A DNA stretch of 28,679 bases from IMG/VR virus record IMGVR_UViG_3300027963_000257, positions 1 through 28,679 of that record; one strand, written 5' to 3'. How positions within the stretch are numbered: position 1 is the stretch's first letter; each line of letters opens with the position of its first letter. Position numbers and translations under genes: made by a program. The notes under the pieces were generated by a model. It did not search any database, was not told the origin of the DNA, and saw only the letters and a program-made list of their open reading frames with translations. Below are positions 6,825 through 18,200 of the stretch, in pieces. This stretch comes from a virus.

Positions 6825-8798
6825 ATGAGCCTACAGCTTGCAGCCCAACACCTTTCATCGCAGGGTCGTGGTAACGATTCCACGCTTGTACACATGTCGC
6901 CCCGTGAAGTTAAAAGCCTTAATGACTTGGCAATGGCGCATGGCGGGCAACTATCTATTAATCCACAGACGGGTTTACCCGAAGCTGGCTTTCTTTCATC
7001 TATTTTGCCTATGGTGGCTGGGGCGGCTTTGACTGCTACAGGCGTTGGTGCTCCTATGGCTGCTTTGATGGTTGGTGGCGGCATGACGCTTATGACTGGC
7101 AGTTTGGAAAAAGGTTTGATGGCTGGCTTGGGCGCTTATGGTGGCGCTAATTTGGGTGCGGGGTTAGCGGAAACTGCGACTACGATGAATCCTGACGTGA
7201 TTGCTGCACAGAATGAAGTGGTTAAAAACGCAACACAAAATCTTTATGACCCTGCTGGCACTTTATCCCCAGAAGCTTATGCATCTACTAAGCAAGCCGC
7301 AAACAATACACTTGCCGAAAGTTTAAAAACGGCTAGAGCTACTGCCGCTGGCCCCGATACTTTCATGGGCAAGCTCCAAGCGATGGGTAAAGGAGTTGGT
7401 TACCTTGGTCAAGAAGGCGGCTTGAGTAGTCTTTATCAAAACCTTGGCGGCTCACCTATGAGCCTGCTTAAAAATATAGGCCCTGCCGTTGCGCCGCTTG
7501 CTGGCGAACTTATGAAGCCAGAAAAACAAGAAGAAGAAGAAAAAGCCGACGCAGACATGGGTCAACGGTACGGGTTTTCCATGAATCCAGCGGGCGGGCA
7601 GTCACGTTCTTTGGGGGGCGCTCAGCCACAAGTTCAGCCGGGGCAAGATCCGTTTGCTAACACGTCATCTCCCACCACTACACCGTTCCCGACTTCACAA
7701 TTTGATTCTAGCGAGAAGCGTTACTTTGCGCCTTCATACACAAAGCTTACACCTGAGCAAGCCAAATCAATATATGGGTATGCTGAGGGCGGCGCAGCAC
7801 AAGCTAATCCACAGCCTGTCGAGAAGCCATTCCCCATGCCTCAATATACAAACGCAGGGAAACAGCCTCCCCAAGAGATCGAAGGGACTCCGGCGTTGGA
7901 AATGTTTAGACAGATGCAGGCGCAGCGTGCAGTTCAATCACAAACTCCTCAATATGCGTCTACTCCCGCCACGGGAGGCCCACCTGCCACAAACGCCCCT
8001 ACCCCCACTACAGTTGAAGAGTTGTACGGTACGTATTTAGGTCGTACCCCTGAAAAAGGTGGTTTAGAATTTTGGAATAAGCATTTTGGTTCTGACGTCG
8101 ATGCTAGCGAGATTGCTCGTTTTGAACACGCGACACGCCCAGAACTAGCGGCAAACAAAAAACTAGCGGAAAGCACGGGCGGTGGTTTGGCGCATGAGTA
8201 TGGGCAATACCTAAGACAAACGCGGGGTGAGCCAAGCCAATTACAAGCGCCCACTACGCCACCGCCAACAACGACAGGGCTAGCCGATTCTGGCTATACC
8301 TTTAACCCCATTACGCGGCAATACTCGCAGATTGCGGGAACTGCGCCATCAACCGAAGCCGAACCAGCGGCGGATGCTTTTAACATTGAAAACCGTCCCG
8401 TAATTGGCTATGACAGAAATGGTCAAAAGATTTATGGCGAGAGAAGAGGAGTGGGTGGGTTTGGCCTGAGCGGCAACTTGGGTGTGGGTCGTGCAGCGGG
8501 TGGCAGTATTTCTCACCTTGGCGACTACTCAGACGGCGGCAGACTGCTCCGTGGCCCCGGTGACGGTGTGTCTGATTCCATCCCTGCAATGATTGGTAAG
8601 AAGCAGCCTGCACGTTTAGCCGACGGTGAGTTTGTTGTACCTGCACGTATCGTTTCTGAGTTGGGCAATGGCTCAACTGAAGCTGGCGCACGTAAGTTGT
8701 ACGCAATGATGGACAGGATTCAGAAGGCTCGTGGCAAGACTGTCGGCAAGGGCAAGGTGGCAAAGAATAGCCGCTCTGAGAAATATTTGCCAGCATGA
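6825..8798 (+). CDS. Virion protein with DUF4214-like segment
   Basis: 657 residues. Residues 1-45 hold a conserved-looking leader (RGNDSTLVHMSPREVKSL). Residues about 55-120 are a glycine/alanine-rich hydrophobic stretch (SILPMVAGAALTATGVGAPM) that could insert in membranes. The middle is a low-complexity Pro/Gln/Thr linker. Residues about 395-445 read VEELYGTYLGRTPEKGGLEF with a following helix, matching the DUF4214 type found in secreted and phage proteins. The C-terminus (about 577-632) has GPGDGVSDSIPAMIGKKQPA, then LADGEFVVPARIV and GNGSTEAGARKLYAMMDRI, a recurring end of aquatic-phage virion proteins. Function is unknown; the hydrophobic block and context suit an internal or ejected virion protein. 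Confidence 0.75.
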   Translation: MSLQLAAQHLSSQGRGNDSTLVHMSPREVKSLNDLAMAHGGQLSINPQTGLPEAGFLSSILPMVAGAALTATGVGAPMAALMVGGGMTLMTGSLEKGLMAGLGAYGGANLGAGLAETATTMNPDVIAAQNEVVKNATQNLYDPAGTLSPEAYASTKQAANNTLAESLKTARATAAGPDTFMGKLQAMGKGVGYLGQEGGLSSLYQNLGGSPMSLLKNIGPAVAPLAGELMKPEKQEEEEKADADMGQRYGFSMNPAGGQSRSLGGAQPQVQPGQDPFANTSSPTTTPFPTSQFDSSEKRYFAPSYTKLTPEQAKSIYGYAEGGAAQANPQPVEKPFPMPQYTNAGKQPPQEIEGTPALEMFRQMQAQRAVQSQTPQYASTPATGGPPATNAPTPTTVEELYGTYLGRTPEKGGLEFWNKHFGSDVDASEIARFEHATRPELAANKKLAESTGGGLAHEYGQYLRQTRGEPSQLQAPTTPPPTTTGLADSGYTFNPITRQYSQIAGTAPSTEAEPAADAFNIENRPVIGYDRNGQKIYGERRGVGGFGLSGNLGVGRAAGGSISHLGDYSDGGRLLRGPGDGVSDSIPAMIGKKQPARLADGEFVVPARIVSELGNGSTEAGARKLYAMMDRIQKARGKTVGKGKVAKNSRSEKYLPA

Positions 8799-9271
8799 AT
8801 GCAGTTACAAACATCGTATACGCAAATGAAGACCCGTCTACATTTATAGACGAGTTGCAGATTCTTCTGCCCGAACATTATGATGAATTGTGTGTAACTA
8901 AGGACTTCCCCCTTCAACCGGACTATGTGGCGTATGGGCGTTTGGCGGTAAATAATATGTTGCGGTGCATCACATGTAGGGCGGAGGGTAATCTGATTGG
9001 TTACATACTCTTTATTGTGCACCCCCATTTACACTACATGACATGTAAGACCGCATTTGAAGACATATATTTTGTCAAAAAAGAATTCCGTCAAGGCCGA
9101 GTTGGGATAAGACTATTCCAATATGCCGAAGATGTGCTTAAGCAAGATGGTGTCAACAGAATCATCATGCACACCAAAATTCACTTGGATAATTCTCGGT
9201 TGTTTGAATACCTCGGGTACAAACATACCGACAAAATCTACACGAAGATATTAAGCACGGAGCCAGTATGA
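8795..9271 (+). CDS. GNAT family N-acetyltransferase
   Basis: 158 residues, ATGA overlaps at both ends. The GNAT core is visible: GNLIGYILFIVHP (strands 2-3 region), AFEDIYFVKKEFR (strand 4), and the acetyl-CoA pyrophosphate loop R99-Q-G-R-V-G104 followed by an amphipathic helix (IRLFQYAEDVL). RIIMHTKIH forms strand 5, and NSRLFEYLGYKHTDKIYTK is the usual C-terminal GNAT ending. GNAT enzymes move acetyl from acetyl-CoA to amines on proteins or small molecules. Locked between two virion genes by overlaps, it should be made late. It might modify a virion protein or a host target, but the substrate cannot be read from sequence. Confidence 0.82.
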   Translation: MNAVTNIVYANEDPSTFIDELQILLPEHYDELCVTKDFPLQPDYVAYGRLAVNNMLRCITCRAEGNLIGYILFIVHPHLHYMTCKTAFEDIYFVKKEFRQGRVGIRLFQYAEDVLKQDGVNRIIMHTKIHLDNSRLFEYLGYKHTDKIYTKILSTEPV

Positions 9272-12219
9272 ATTACTCACGCAGACAACTTTACGCCCTT
9301 GGCGAACCTATTGGTGAATCAGCTACCCGTTTAAAACTTGGCGGTCGCATCTATGGCGGCGGCGGGGATAGCGGCGGAAGTGCAGCACCACCAGATAAAA
9401 CAACGCAAATAGCAGAGTTGCCTGAGTGGGCACGCCCGTATGCTAAAGACACACTTGCTAAAGGCGCGGCTCTTACCGACATCAATCAAAACCCTTACCA
9501 ACAATATACCGGACAACGTATTGCTGGGTTTAACCCAATGCAACAGCGGGCACAGCAGGCTGCTGATTATATGCGGCCTTCCGAACAATTGGGAACCGCC
9601 ACGGACTTAGCCACTGCCGCAGGTATTGGGGCTTTGGGCACTAGCTATCAGCCCGGACAATTCACAAATCAGTTTACCGCGCCAGATAAATACGCTAATA
9701 CCACTTTTGGTTACGAAAGAGTAAACCCGTTTACACAGGAAGGCGGATCAATGTCCGCCGCTCAGATGATGGGCCCTGCTGACGTATCTGGGTTTGGTGG
9801 CGGCACTAAAGCAGCATCTACAAAATCATTTACTGATAAAGGTACGGCGGCTAGCTACATGTCACCCTACATGCAAAATGTGGTGGATATTCAACAACGT
9901 GAAGCCCAGCGTCAAGCGGATATAGCAGGAACACAACGCGGCGCTCAAGCTGCACAGGCAGGCGCTTTTGGTGGATCTCGTCAGGCTATTATGAACGCCG
10001 AAGCGGCACGGAATCTTGCCCAACAAAAAGGCGACATTACTGCCAAAGGGCAGCAAGACGCTTACCAACAAGCCATGCAGCAATTTAACGCTGAGCAAGG
10101 CTACGGTCTTACCGCGCAACAAGCCAACTTGCAAGCAGGGTTACAGTCCGCTTTAGCCAATCAACAAACGGGATACAACGTAGGTGCTCAGAATCTAAGC
10201 GCTCAGCAGCAAGCCAATGTACAAAACTTAGCCGCTAAGTTACAGACGCAAGGATTAAACGCTCAACAAGCAATGCAAGCCGCGCTTGCAAATCAACAAA
10301 TGGGTATGACGGCCCAGCAAGCGTCAGAACAATCTAAACAATACGGCTACGGTCAGGAAATGAATGCCGCGCAACAACGTGCTCAATATGGTCAAGCGGC
10401 ACAGCAACTGGCTGAGCAATCTCGTCAGTATGGCGCTGGTCTTGGTATGCAAGGCCTTCAAACTGCTCTACAAGGCTCAGGTCAGCTTGGTCAGTTAGGT
10501 GGTCAGCAGTTCCAACAGGGCATGGACATCAATAAGTTGCAAAGCGCATACGGCGGGCAGATGCAACAACAAGCTCAACGTTATTTGGATCAGGATTACC
10601 AAGATTTCCAGAACCAGCAGAACTATCCGTACAAACAGTTGGGCTTCATGTCCGACATGATCCGTGGCTTACCACTGGGTCAGCAATCTACGAGCACTAT
10701 GTATTCACAAGGCCCCGGCACAGTTCAAACATTAGCGGGCTTGGGTGGCGCTGCTTATGGCTTTGGCAAGTCAGGGCTGTTTGGTAAAGAGGGTGGTCTG
10801 ATGACCTCCTACGCAGAGGGCGGCGGGGTAACAAGCCAAGCCAACAAAGACAGCATTGTTGAAGATATGTATAGCATGGAGGGCTTGAAAAAAGCTAAAG
10901 AAGCCGCGCTTGCTCGCCGTGATATTGATACAGCAGAGGCAATTGATGAACGTATTGCCGAACTAAACGCAATACAAGCGCAGTCGGCTTCTATTGACCG
11001 TGGTCTTGGTTCAGCGTTTGACCAAATCCCAGAAGAGCAACAAGAAACAATGATGGCTGCTAATGGCGGTATTGTTGCGTTTGCTGGTGGCGGCACGTAC
11101 GGCAAGCGATTTGAACAGAGTTTGACTGATTTAAAAGCAATGGCTAACAAAGCACCGGTAGAGCCGACTCCAGAACAAAGAGATGAAGCTATTTCTACCC
11201 GTATCCCGATGTTGGAAAAACGCTATGGCCCTGACATCACCCAACCATATTTAGAAGAAACCAAAGCCAAGCGAGCAAAATTGCCTGAGCAAATGGAGAA
11301 AGATCAAGGGCTTGCTTTTGCTATGGCAAGTTTGGGTTTGTTGGCACGTAGCAAGAAACCCGGTGAAAGCCAAAAGCAGCAGCTTCTTTCCGGACTGGGT
11401 GAAGCTGGGCAACAATTTGTTGGCGAAGTAGGAAAACTTAAGAAAGAAAACCGTGAGGTTGATGACAAATTACGTCAATCTGAAATTTTGTTGGCTACTG
11501 CGCAGCAATCTCGTAAGGAAGGCTTGATTAATAAGGCAGATGCTGAAGAGACTCGTGCACAAGATTTGAAGAGAGATGCGTTCAAAACAAACCTTGGCGT
11601 GCAAGAAAAGGTTGCTCAACTTGAAAGCGGTTTGGCTGGAACTGAAATGCAAGGCGAAAACGCATTAAGAGTTGCAGGTGTTAGCGCTGCAAGCCATCTT
11701 GCCGCTGCAAGAATCAACAAAGAAGCTGGTGCAACAGCGGACCGACAAATTGCCGCATTGGCCGCAGACTTGAAGGAAAAGAACCCAAATATGTCTCCTG
11801 CGGAGATCAACGCCCGCGCCACAAAAGAATTCTTGAATTTAAGTGGTCGTTATCCCGGCAACGTAAAAGAAGATATTGCTCGTGAAACTTTGGACATGAA
11901 GAAGCTTGAATCAGCGGGTAAAGATTGGAAGTCCGCCATGATGAATCCCAAAGATCCCATATTCAAACAGGTTAAACAGCTTAATGCCGCCGACCCAAGC
12001 GGTGCTGCTGCTGAGGACTACAAGAGACGCTGGATTGCTGAACGTGCAGGTGGAGCAGGATCAAGTACGCCCGCACCTACAGACCAACCCCTACCGGTTA
12101 ATACTGGTATGCCAAGCCGAAGTGGGCCACCACAAAAACTTTCACAGGCTCAATATAATGCAGCGCCATCGGGTACTAGGTTTATTGCCCCTGATGGTAC
12201 AACCCGTATTAAACCGTAA
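9268..12219 (+). CDS. Large Gln/Ala-rich virion protein
   Basis: 983 residues, overlapping the acetyltransferase stop as ATGA. The N-terminus has RRQLYALGEPIGESATR and a Gly motif, KLGGRIYGGGGDSGG. Residues about 200-445 are strongly helical and rich in Gln and Ala, with degenerate repeats such as QQANLQAGLQSALANQQTG, NVQNLAAKLQTQGLNAQQ and QYGQAAQQLAEQSRQYGAG. Short glycine motifs recur at about 509 (GGLMTSYAEGGG) and 600 (GGIVAFAGGG). The C-terminal third is charged helical sequence ending in a short beta tail (APSGTRFIAPDGTTRIKP). There is no enzyme motif. Position between fibre genes and the giant protein, and Gln-rich helical composition, suggest an internal or ejected protein analogous in role (not in sequence) to T7 gp15. 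That role is inference. Confidence 0.72.
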   Translation: MNYSRRQLYALGEPIGESATRLKLGGRIYGGGGDSGGSAAPPDKTTQIAELPEWARPYAKDTLAKGAALTDINQNPYQQYTGQRIAGFNPMQQRAQQAADYMRPSEQLGTATDLATAAGIGALGTSYQPGQFTNQFTAPDKYANTTFGYERVNPFTQEGGSMSAAQMMGPADVSGFGGGTKAASTKSFTDKGTAASYMSPYMQNVVDIQQREAQRQADIAGTQRGAQAAQAGAFGGSRQAIMNAEAARNLAQQKGDITAKGQQDAYQQAMQQFNAEQGYGLTAQQANLQAGLQSALANQQTGYNVGAQNLSAQQQANVQNLAAKLQTQGLNAQQAMQAALANQQMGMTAQQASEQSKQYGYGQEMNAAQQRAQYGQAAQQLAEQSRQYGAGLGMQGLQTALQGSGQLGQLGGQQFQQGMDINKLQSAYGGQMQQQAQRYLDQDYQDFQNQQNYPYKQLGFMSDMIRGLPLGQQSTSTMYSQGPGTVQTLAGLGGAAYGFGKSGLFGKEGGLMTSYAEGGGVTSQANKDSIVEDMYSMEGLKKAKEAALARRDIDTAEAIDERIAELNAIQAQSASIDRGLGSAFDQIPEEQQETMMAANGGIVAFAGGGTYGKRFEQSLTDLKAMANKAPVEPTPEQRDEAISTRIPMLEKRYGPDITQPYLEETKAKRAKLPEQMEKDQGLAFAMASLGLLARSKKPGESQKQQLLSGLGEAGQQFVGEVGKLKKENREVDDKLRQSEILLATAQQSRKEGLINKADAEETRAQDLKRDAFKTNLGVQEKVAQLESGLAGTEMQGENALRVAGVSAASHLAAARINKEAGATADRQIAALAADLKEKNPNMSPAEINARATKEFLNLSGRYPGNVKEDIARETLDMKKLESAGKDWKSAMMNPKDPIFKQVKQLNAADPSGAAAEDYKRRWIAERAGGAGSSTPAPTDQPLPVNTGMPSRSGPPQKLSQAQYNAAPSGTRFIAPDGTTRIKP

Positions 12220-12227
12220 GGCACATC

Positions 12228-15200
12228 ATGGCAAAAGAATGGTGGGAAGATGCGCCAGTAGCACAAGAAAAACCTGCTGAGTGGTGGAAGGATGCCCCAA
12301 TTGCCAAAGAAGAAACTAAGCCTGAAGCAAAAGCAGGAGAGTGGTGGCAAGCCGCACCGGTTTTAACACCTACAGAACAACCGCAAGGCACTACATCAAA
12401 TCCGCTTATTGGGGCGATTGGTCGCACAGCTTCTTTGACTGGCGCTTTTGTAGATTCCGTAGTAGAAGTTGCCGAGCGAGTCGGTGACAAATTGGAATTG
12501 GCTGTGCCTCTGTCGGGCATAAGTCCCGAAGACATTAAAAACAAGAAACAGCTTCAGCCTTTGTTTGATTGGGCTAAATCGCTAAAAGATTTTGATAAGG
12601 ACTTGGACTACCAGCCAAGCACGCAACTTAAAGATCTTGCCCGTAACCCGCTTAATGCTGTTCCGTTTATTGCCGAGCGGGTAATAACATCCGTGCCTGA
12701 TATGGTCGGTGCAGTAAGAGTACCTGTTGCTTACGCCATGGCGCGTACAAAAGAAATTTTGGACGAGCGCGTTAAGAACGACGAAAAAACGCTTGACGAC
12801 GCCACTGTTGCAGACGTGACCGCTGCGGCTACCGCCGCTGTCTTTGAGCTTACATTTGAACGCTTTGCCACCAAAAGTTTGTTTAAACCCACTACTGGTG
12901 CAACAAAAACTGGGCGTATAGCAAAAGAGACAGGTATTCAGGCGGGTACTGAGGTTGCTGAAGAAGAAGCAGCGTATCTTGGTGAAGCCGCAGGGACTAA
13001 AAAAGGTCTTAGCGCAGAAGAGGCTTTGACTCGCGGTGCAGAAGCCGCACTTGTTGGTGGTGGTTTAGGCGCTACTGTACAAGGCGTTAAAGAAGTATTT
13101 GCTCCCGAAGCCGAAGCTCAAACTCCCCCACCTCCACCGGTAGGTTCTGCTGTACAACAAGCTGCGGCTACTCCCGGCCCCGGTATGCCTGCTATTGACC
13201 CTGCACGGGTTGAACAACTTACGCAAACATTTATTGACCAAGGGCTTGACCCCAGTCGTGCGCAGTTCCGTGCAGTTGAAGTGGCTACCAGAGAGGCTGA
13301 AGATCAAGCAGACGAACAAACGTCAGCCGGTGAACAAGCGTCAGCCGGTGAACAAGGGTTTATTCCAAACTTTACTAACTGGACAGACGCAGGGTTAGCT
13401 TCTACGTTGGAATACCAACTGGCTAAACCTGAAAACGAACAAAACCAACCACTCATTGCAGCGGTACAAACGGAGATACAACAACGTGCGGCAACTCAAG
13501 GAGAACCAGATGTTGGACAAACTATTGCCAAGCCAAGTGGAGTTAGCGTTCCAATGGCTGGACAGCCCAATACAGATACCACCGCCAGAGGAACTGGAAT
13601 CGCTGAGCCAAGTAGAGTGGTTCCTACTGGACAAGATGTTGCAGGAGTTGCTACGGGAGAAACAGTACAGCCCACTACAGTAGGGGGGTTAAATTTATCT
13701 CCTATCCCTTATGAATTTCGATCGCAGGCTGGACAAGGTCAACCCGTTGTAACAAATACGGGCGAAAATAACATAATCGACTACAGCGGTAGAAGAATTG
13801 TATTAGTCGATATAAACGGCGTGCAAGTGCCGTTCTATTTAAGTACCGGTAGCGGCGGGAAGGTAGATGTTCCTGCTGGTAAATGGTATCCATTTTTTGG
13901 TATTGGCGCTGATGGGTGGATAAACAAAACCGGCGGCAAGGAAATGGCTGGATACTACGGCAGTGAAGTGTTGCGCAACACTGCTGCAATGTTGGATAGC
14001 ACAATCGGGGATATACGTAACGATACTAACGTACCCAAAGTAGGGGCGTATGGCGCTCATATTGAAGCAATCAACGCGGGGTTTGACCCCGCTGAAAATG
14101 GCGCGGCTAATACGCTAACCAAAGTGCGTAGCAATATTGACTCTTTATTAAACAGGCTAAACAGCGCAGAACAAGCCGCGCTCCAAGAAGCCGCCACCGA
14201 AGGCGAACTGACGACTGAAGATCAAGCCGCGTTACAAGAAGAACTTGCCGCAGAACAAGCCAAGACCGATGACCAGTACGCCGAAGAAGCTGAAATACCT
14301 GAAAGCGTTGCAAATGTTGTCGGCGACTTGACCACTCTGCCTGCTGAAGAAGAGGCACCCGTAATAGTTGCCAAAGGTAAAACTGGGCCAAAAGGCCCTC
14401 GGCAAACCCCCGAACAAAAAGCTGCTTCAGATGAGCGCCGCAAGCAACAGACAAAGAACTATAAGCAAAATGTAAAAGCAGTTGATGCCGCTGAAGCTGC
14501 GCTCAATAACACTTTGACCGACTTAAAACCTGAAAACTACGGCAGTGATGCAGAACTTCAAGAAGGCGTAGAAAGCCAACGCATTAAAAAAATACAAGCA
14601 ATTAAATCTTTGCTGCTGTTGAACCGCGCCCTTAAAGGAACTACGCTTGGTAAGCGTGTAGCCGAGTTACTCAAGAACCCCAACATCACTGCGCAGGAAC
14701 TTGAGAACGTCAAAAAGGGCATCGCCGCTCAAGTATCTAAAGCTAATACGCAAGTAAAAGTTGGCCGAGCCGACGGCAGATTCAGCGACATGACAAATGG
14801 TCAACAAGCACTGCGTCATATCATCAAGACCGGTAATGCGTTCCAAAAATTCTTGGCTCAGCGTTTGTTGCCTTTTGTAAAAGATGTCAACTTCAAAGTA
14901 ATTGAGGAAGATGATGCGCTCCCAAGCCAGATCACTGAGGGTGGAGCAGAAGCTGATTGGGATGCGTCACGCGGTTTGTTCCTGCGTGTCGTGGCTACTG
15001 GCGAACGGTTTGTGTTTGTGCGCGGTATATCTGGTGGCCCAAGCCAAGGTATCAATAACGTCACTGTGCTGCACGAGATGCTGCACGCCGCACTTAACAA
15101 AAAGTTGGACTTGGCGCTTGATGCAATTCAATCTGGGTTTGACCGTAAGTCCGATTTAGCAACGGCTTACAACGCCTTACTCGGCACAATGAACCTGACA

Positions 15201-18200
15201 GTGGATCGAGTTAACGAAATGCGTGAAGCAGGCACACTGCCTGAGTTTATGGAAGACTTGATTTCAGCCAACATCTTTGGCGACCCCCGAGAGTTCGTTG
15301 CTTACGCAATGTCTGACCCCCGTTTCCAAAAGTTGTTGATGGAGACTGAAGGGCGTATTAAACAGTCGTTGTTTAATCGGTTTATCAACAACATACGTCA
15401 GTTCTTTAACATGGACGCAAGCCACACCAGCGCCCTATTAGACATCGTAACTATCACCGACATCATGTTGACCGCACGCAAGACACCCTTGATGCGTATG
15501 AAGGAAGCTGAAGAAAAACTCAGCGGGAACATGGCGCAAGTTTCGTCGGCTATTAAAGCCAAAAAGCAAAGAGTAAACGCCTCACTTCTTAAGATTCAGC
15601 GCGGAGATTTTGCTGATGCTATGCGTGAGATACCTACGCTTGTAGGCTTGCGCGATCAACAGACATTTCTTGACGTATTGAATTCTTCTTGGGTAGGGTT
15701 TACTAACTTTAAGTTGCAGCAGCTTTTACCTGCTATGCAGACAGAGGCTTTGGTTCAGTGGGCAGACAGACTCGGCATCAAGGGTATAAAAGAATCTTGG
15801 CAATACCTTGGTGACATGGCAGCTATGCGTAATAGCCTTACCACAAAAATGGTGCCTATATCTGATGCGCTAACTAAGTTGGCGGCTAAAGCGCCCGAGC
15901 AATTCCAGCGTTTAGCAAGCGTGATGCACTACTCTACGTTGCTGTACCGCGACCCAACCAAACCGTTCTACTTAACAGCAGAAACTGGCGCAAAACGCGA
16001 ACACCATGCCTTTGCTACCAAAGCTGCAAGAGATGCATACATACAAGCAAACAATGCTCGCCTACAAACTTTAGGTAGCATGAAGACCGTTGAAGATACT
16101 GACTTAGAAAATCTGTGGAACGGTTTGACCGACGCAAACAAAAAGTTGTATGAGCAAGCAAGGGACTTCTACAAAGGCAACCACGAGCTTTATCACCAAC
16201 TTCTTGAAGAGCAAATTGCTAACTCAAAACTTGTTGGAGCCGCAGGTAACGCCAACTCACCCAAGGGTAAGCTGATTGCTCAGATTAAACAGATGTACGA
16301 AGATGGTAAAAATCTGTACCCGTACTTCCCTCTTATGCGCTATGGTCAATATTGGATACGTGTAGGTAAGGGTGTCGGTCGTGAGTTCTACATGTTTGAA
16401 AATGCGTTTGACCGCAATATGTTCTTGCGCCAGCGTTTCCGTCAACTGCAAGCGGCGGGTGAGACACGATCCTTAAAAGAAATGTTGGAAGCCGAAGCAA
16501 TTGACATGGGTAATGACTTGTCTAATGCGCGTAAGAAAATGGAAGCGGATGCCAGCGGGCTTGTAAAAGAAATGTTCAAAGCCATTGATGACGGAGCTAA
16601 GAACGGCACTTTGGATGCCAAGGCAATTGAGGAACTTAAAGACCAAATCTACCAAATGTATTTGCAGACTTTGCCTGATCGCAATTTCCGCAGACAGTTC
16701 ATGCACCGCCAAGGCACAACCGGTTTCACAGGCGACATTGGTCGTAACTTTGTAGAGACCGGCACAAACATGGCCAATCAGTTGGCTCGTATCAAGTTTG
16801 GCCCCAAAATCATGGGTGAAATTGAACGCGCCCAAGATTTACTTAAAGGTAACCCTGATAAGGCAAAACTTGGTGAGTTTGTTACTGAGATGCGTATGCG
16901 TGCCGAGCAGCAAGTACGCCCAGAGCCAGAAGACAGTTTCGGGTTCCAAGCATCTAACTTCCTTAACCAGTCGGCGTATTTGTGGTTGATGACTTCTGTA
17001 AAGACAGCCGCCGCGCAGATGACTGCAATGCCTATTTTTGTTGGGCCAGTGCTCACATCCAATCACGGGTTCAATCCGTTTAGGGTTGCTGCTTCACTGT
17101 CAAAGTCATTAGCTATATTTGGCACTACAGGTATCAAGCGCACGGCTGATGACGGCACAGTTAGTTACGAATTTCCATCTATGGCAAACAATCAGTTGGT
17201 CAAGTTAAGCGGGGATGAAAAGCTTGCTGCTCAATATATGTTAGATCGGGGTATTAGCGAATCTACACAAACCAATGACTTGATGAACCGCAAAAGCGTA
17301 TCGACTAAACAATCTACAAGCGTAGCGCGTAGAACAATGGGTGCCGCAGCTACAGTAATGACAGGCTTGTTTCATCATGCCGAGCGCATGGTGCGTGAAG
17401 TGACGTTTATGACCTCGTACCGTTTGTATCGTGATGATATAAATCCGGACACAAAGAAAAAGTACACCCACGAAGAAGCTTTACGTGCAGCCGAGGCTGA
17501 AACTCGTGAAGCTCTAGGTAACTACCACGCATCAAACCGCCCTCGTGGTTTGATTGCCAACGCCGAGCGCCAAGTTTTAATCAACGCTCACAAGCCAACA
17601 GGCCGAGCCATTCTTCAGTTCAAGATGTTCCCTGCGTTTGTGACTACGTTCTTTATGCGTAACGCCTACCGCATGTTTGCCGGGTTAGATGCCAAAGACC
17701 GCGCCAAAGCTATGACTCAGTTTGTCGGCACATTGACCATGTCCACTGCACTTGCTGGCTATGTCGGTATTCCCGGCGCAACAATGGCTATGGGTGCTAT
17801 CCAAGGCGCAATGAACGTTTACCGTGATTTATTCGGGGACGAAGATGAAGATGACCCATTAGAAAAACGTAACTTAGAATTATGGTTCCGTAACGTATGG
17901 CTACCACAGACTTTTGGCAATGTGAAAATTGGCGATGCTACTTTGGATGAAGTTTTAGACAGAGGGCTTATTTCTACCATGACTGGCTATGACATTTCTA
18001 GCAGCTTGTCTATGAATAATATGTGGTTCCCCGAGGTTAAAGAGTCGGCTACGGCTGCGGCGGAAATGCAAGAGTACCTTATGTCTTTGCTAGGGCCGGG
18101 CGCTTCTTTGTACTTCAAGCAAATACCGCAAGCAATTGACTACTTCAACAAAGGGGAAGTTATGCGGGGTGTTGAACAACTTGCCCCTGCGTTTGCTCGC

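Noticed and set aside
8380-8814. Minus-strand open frame of 144 codons at the end of the 657-aa gene
   Set aside because: Composition is His/Gln/Arg-rich and shadow-like, and the plus frame carries a conserved-looking C-terminal segment.
9900-10620. Repeated Gln/Ala codons considered as a repeat array or CRISPR-like structure
   Set aside because: Repeats are degenerate, irregularly spaced and fully in frame, with no direct repeats and spacers; this is a protein-level repeat.
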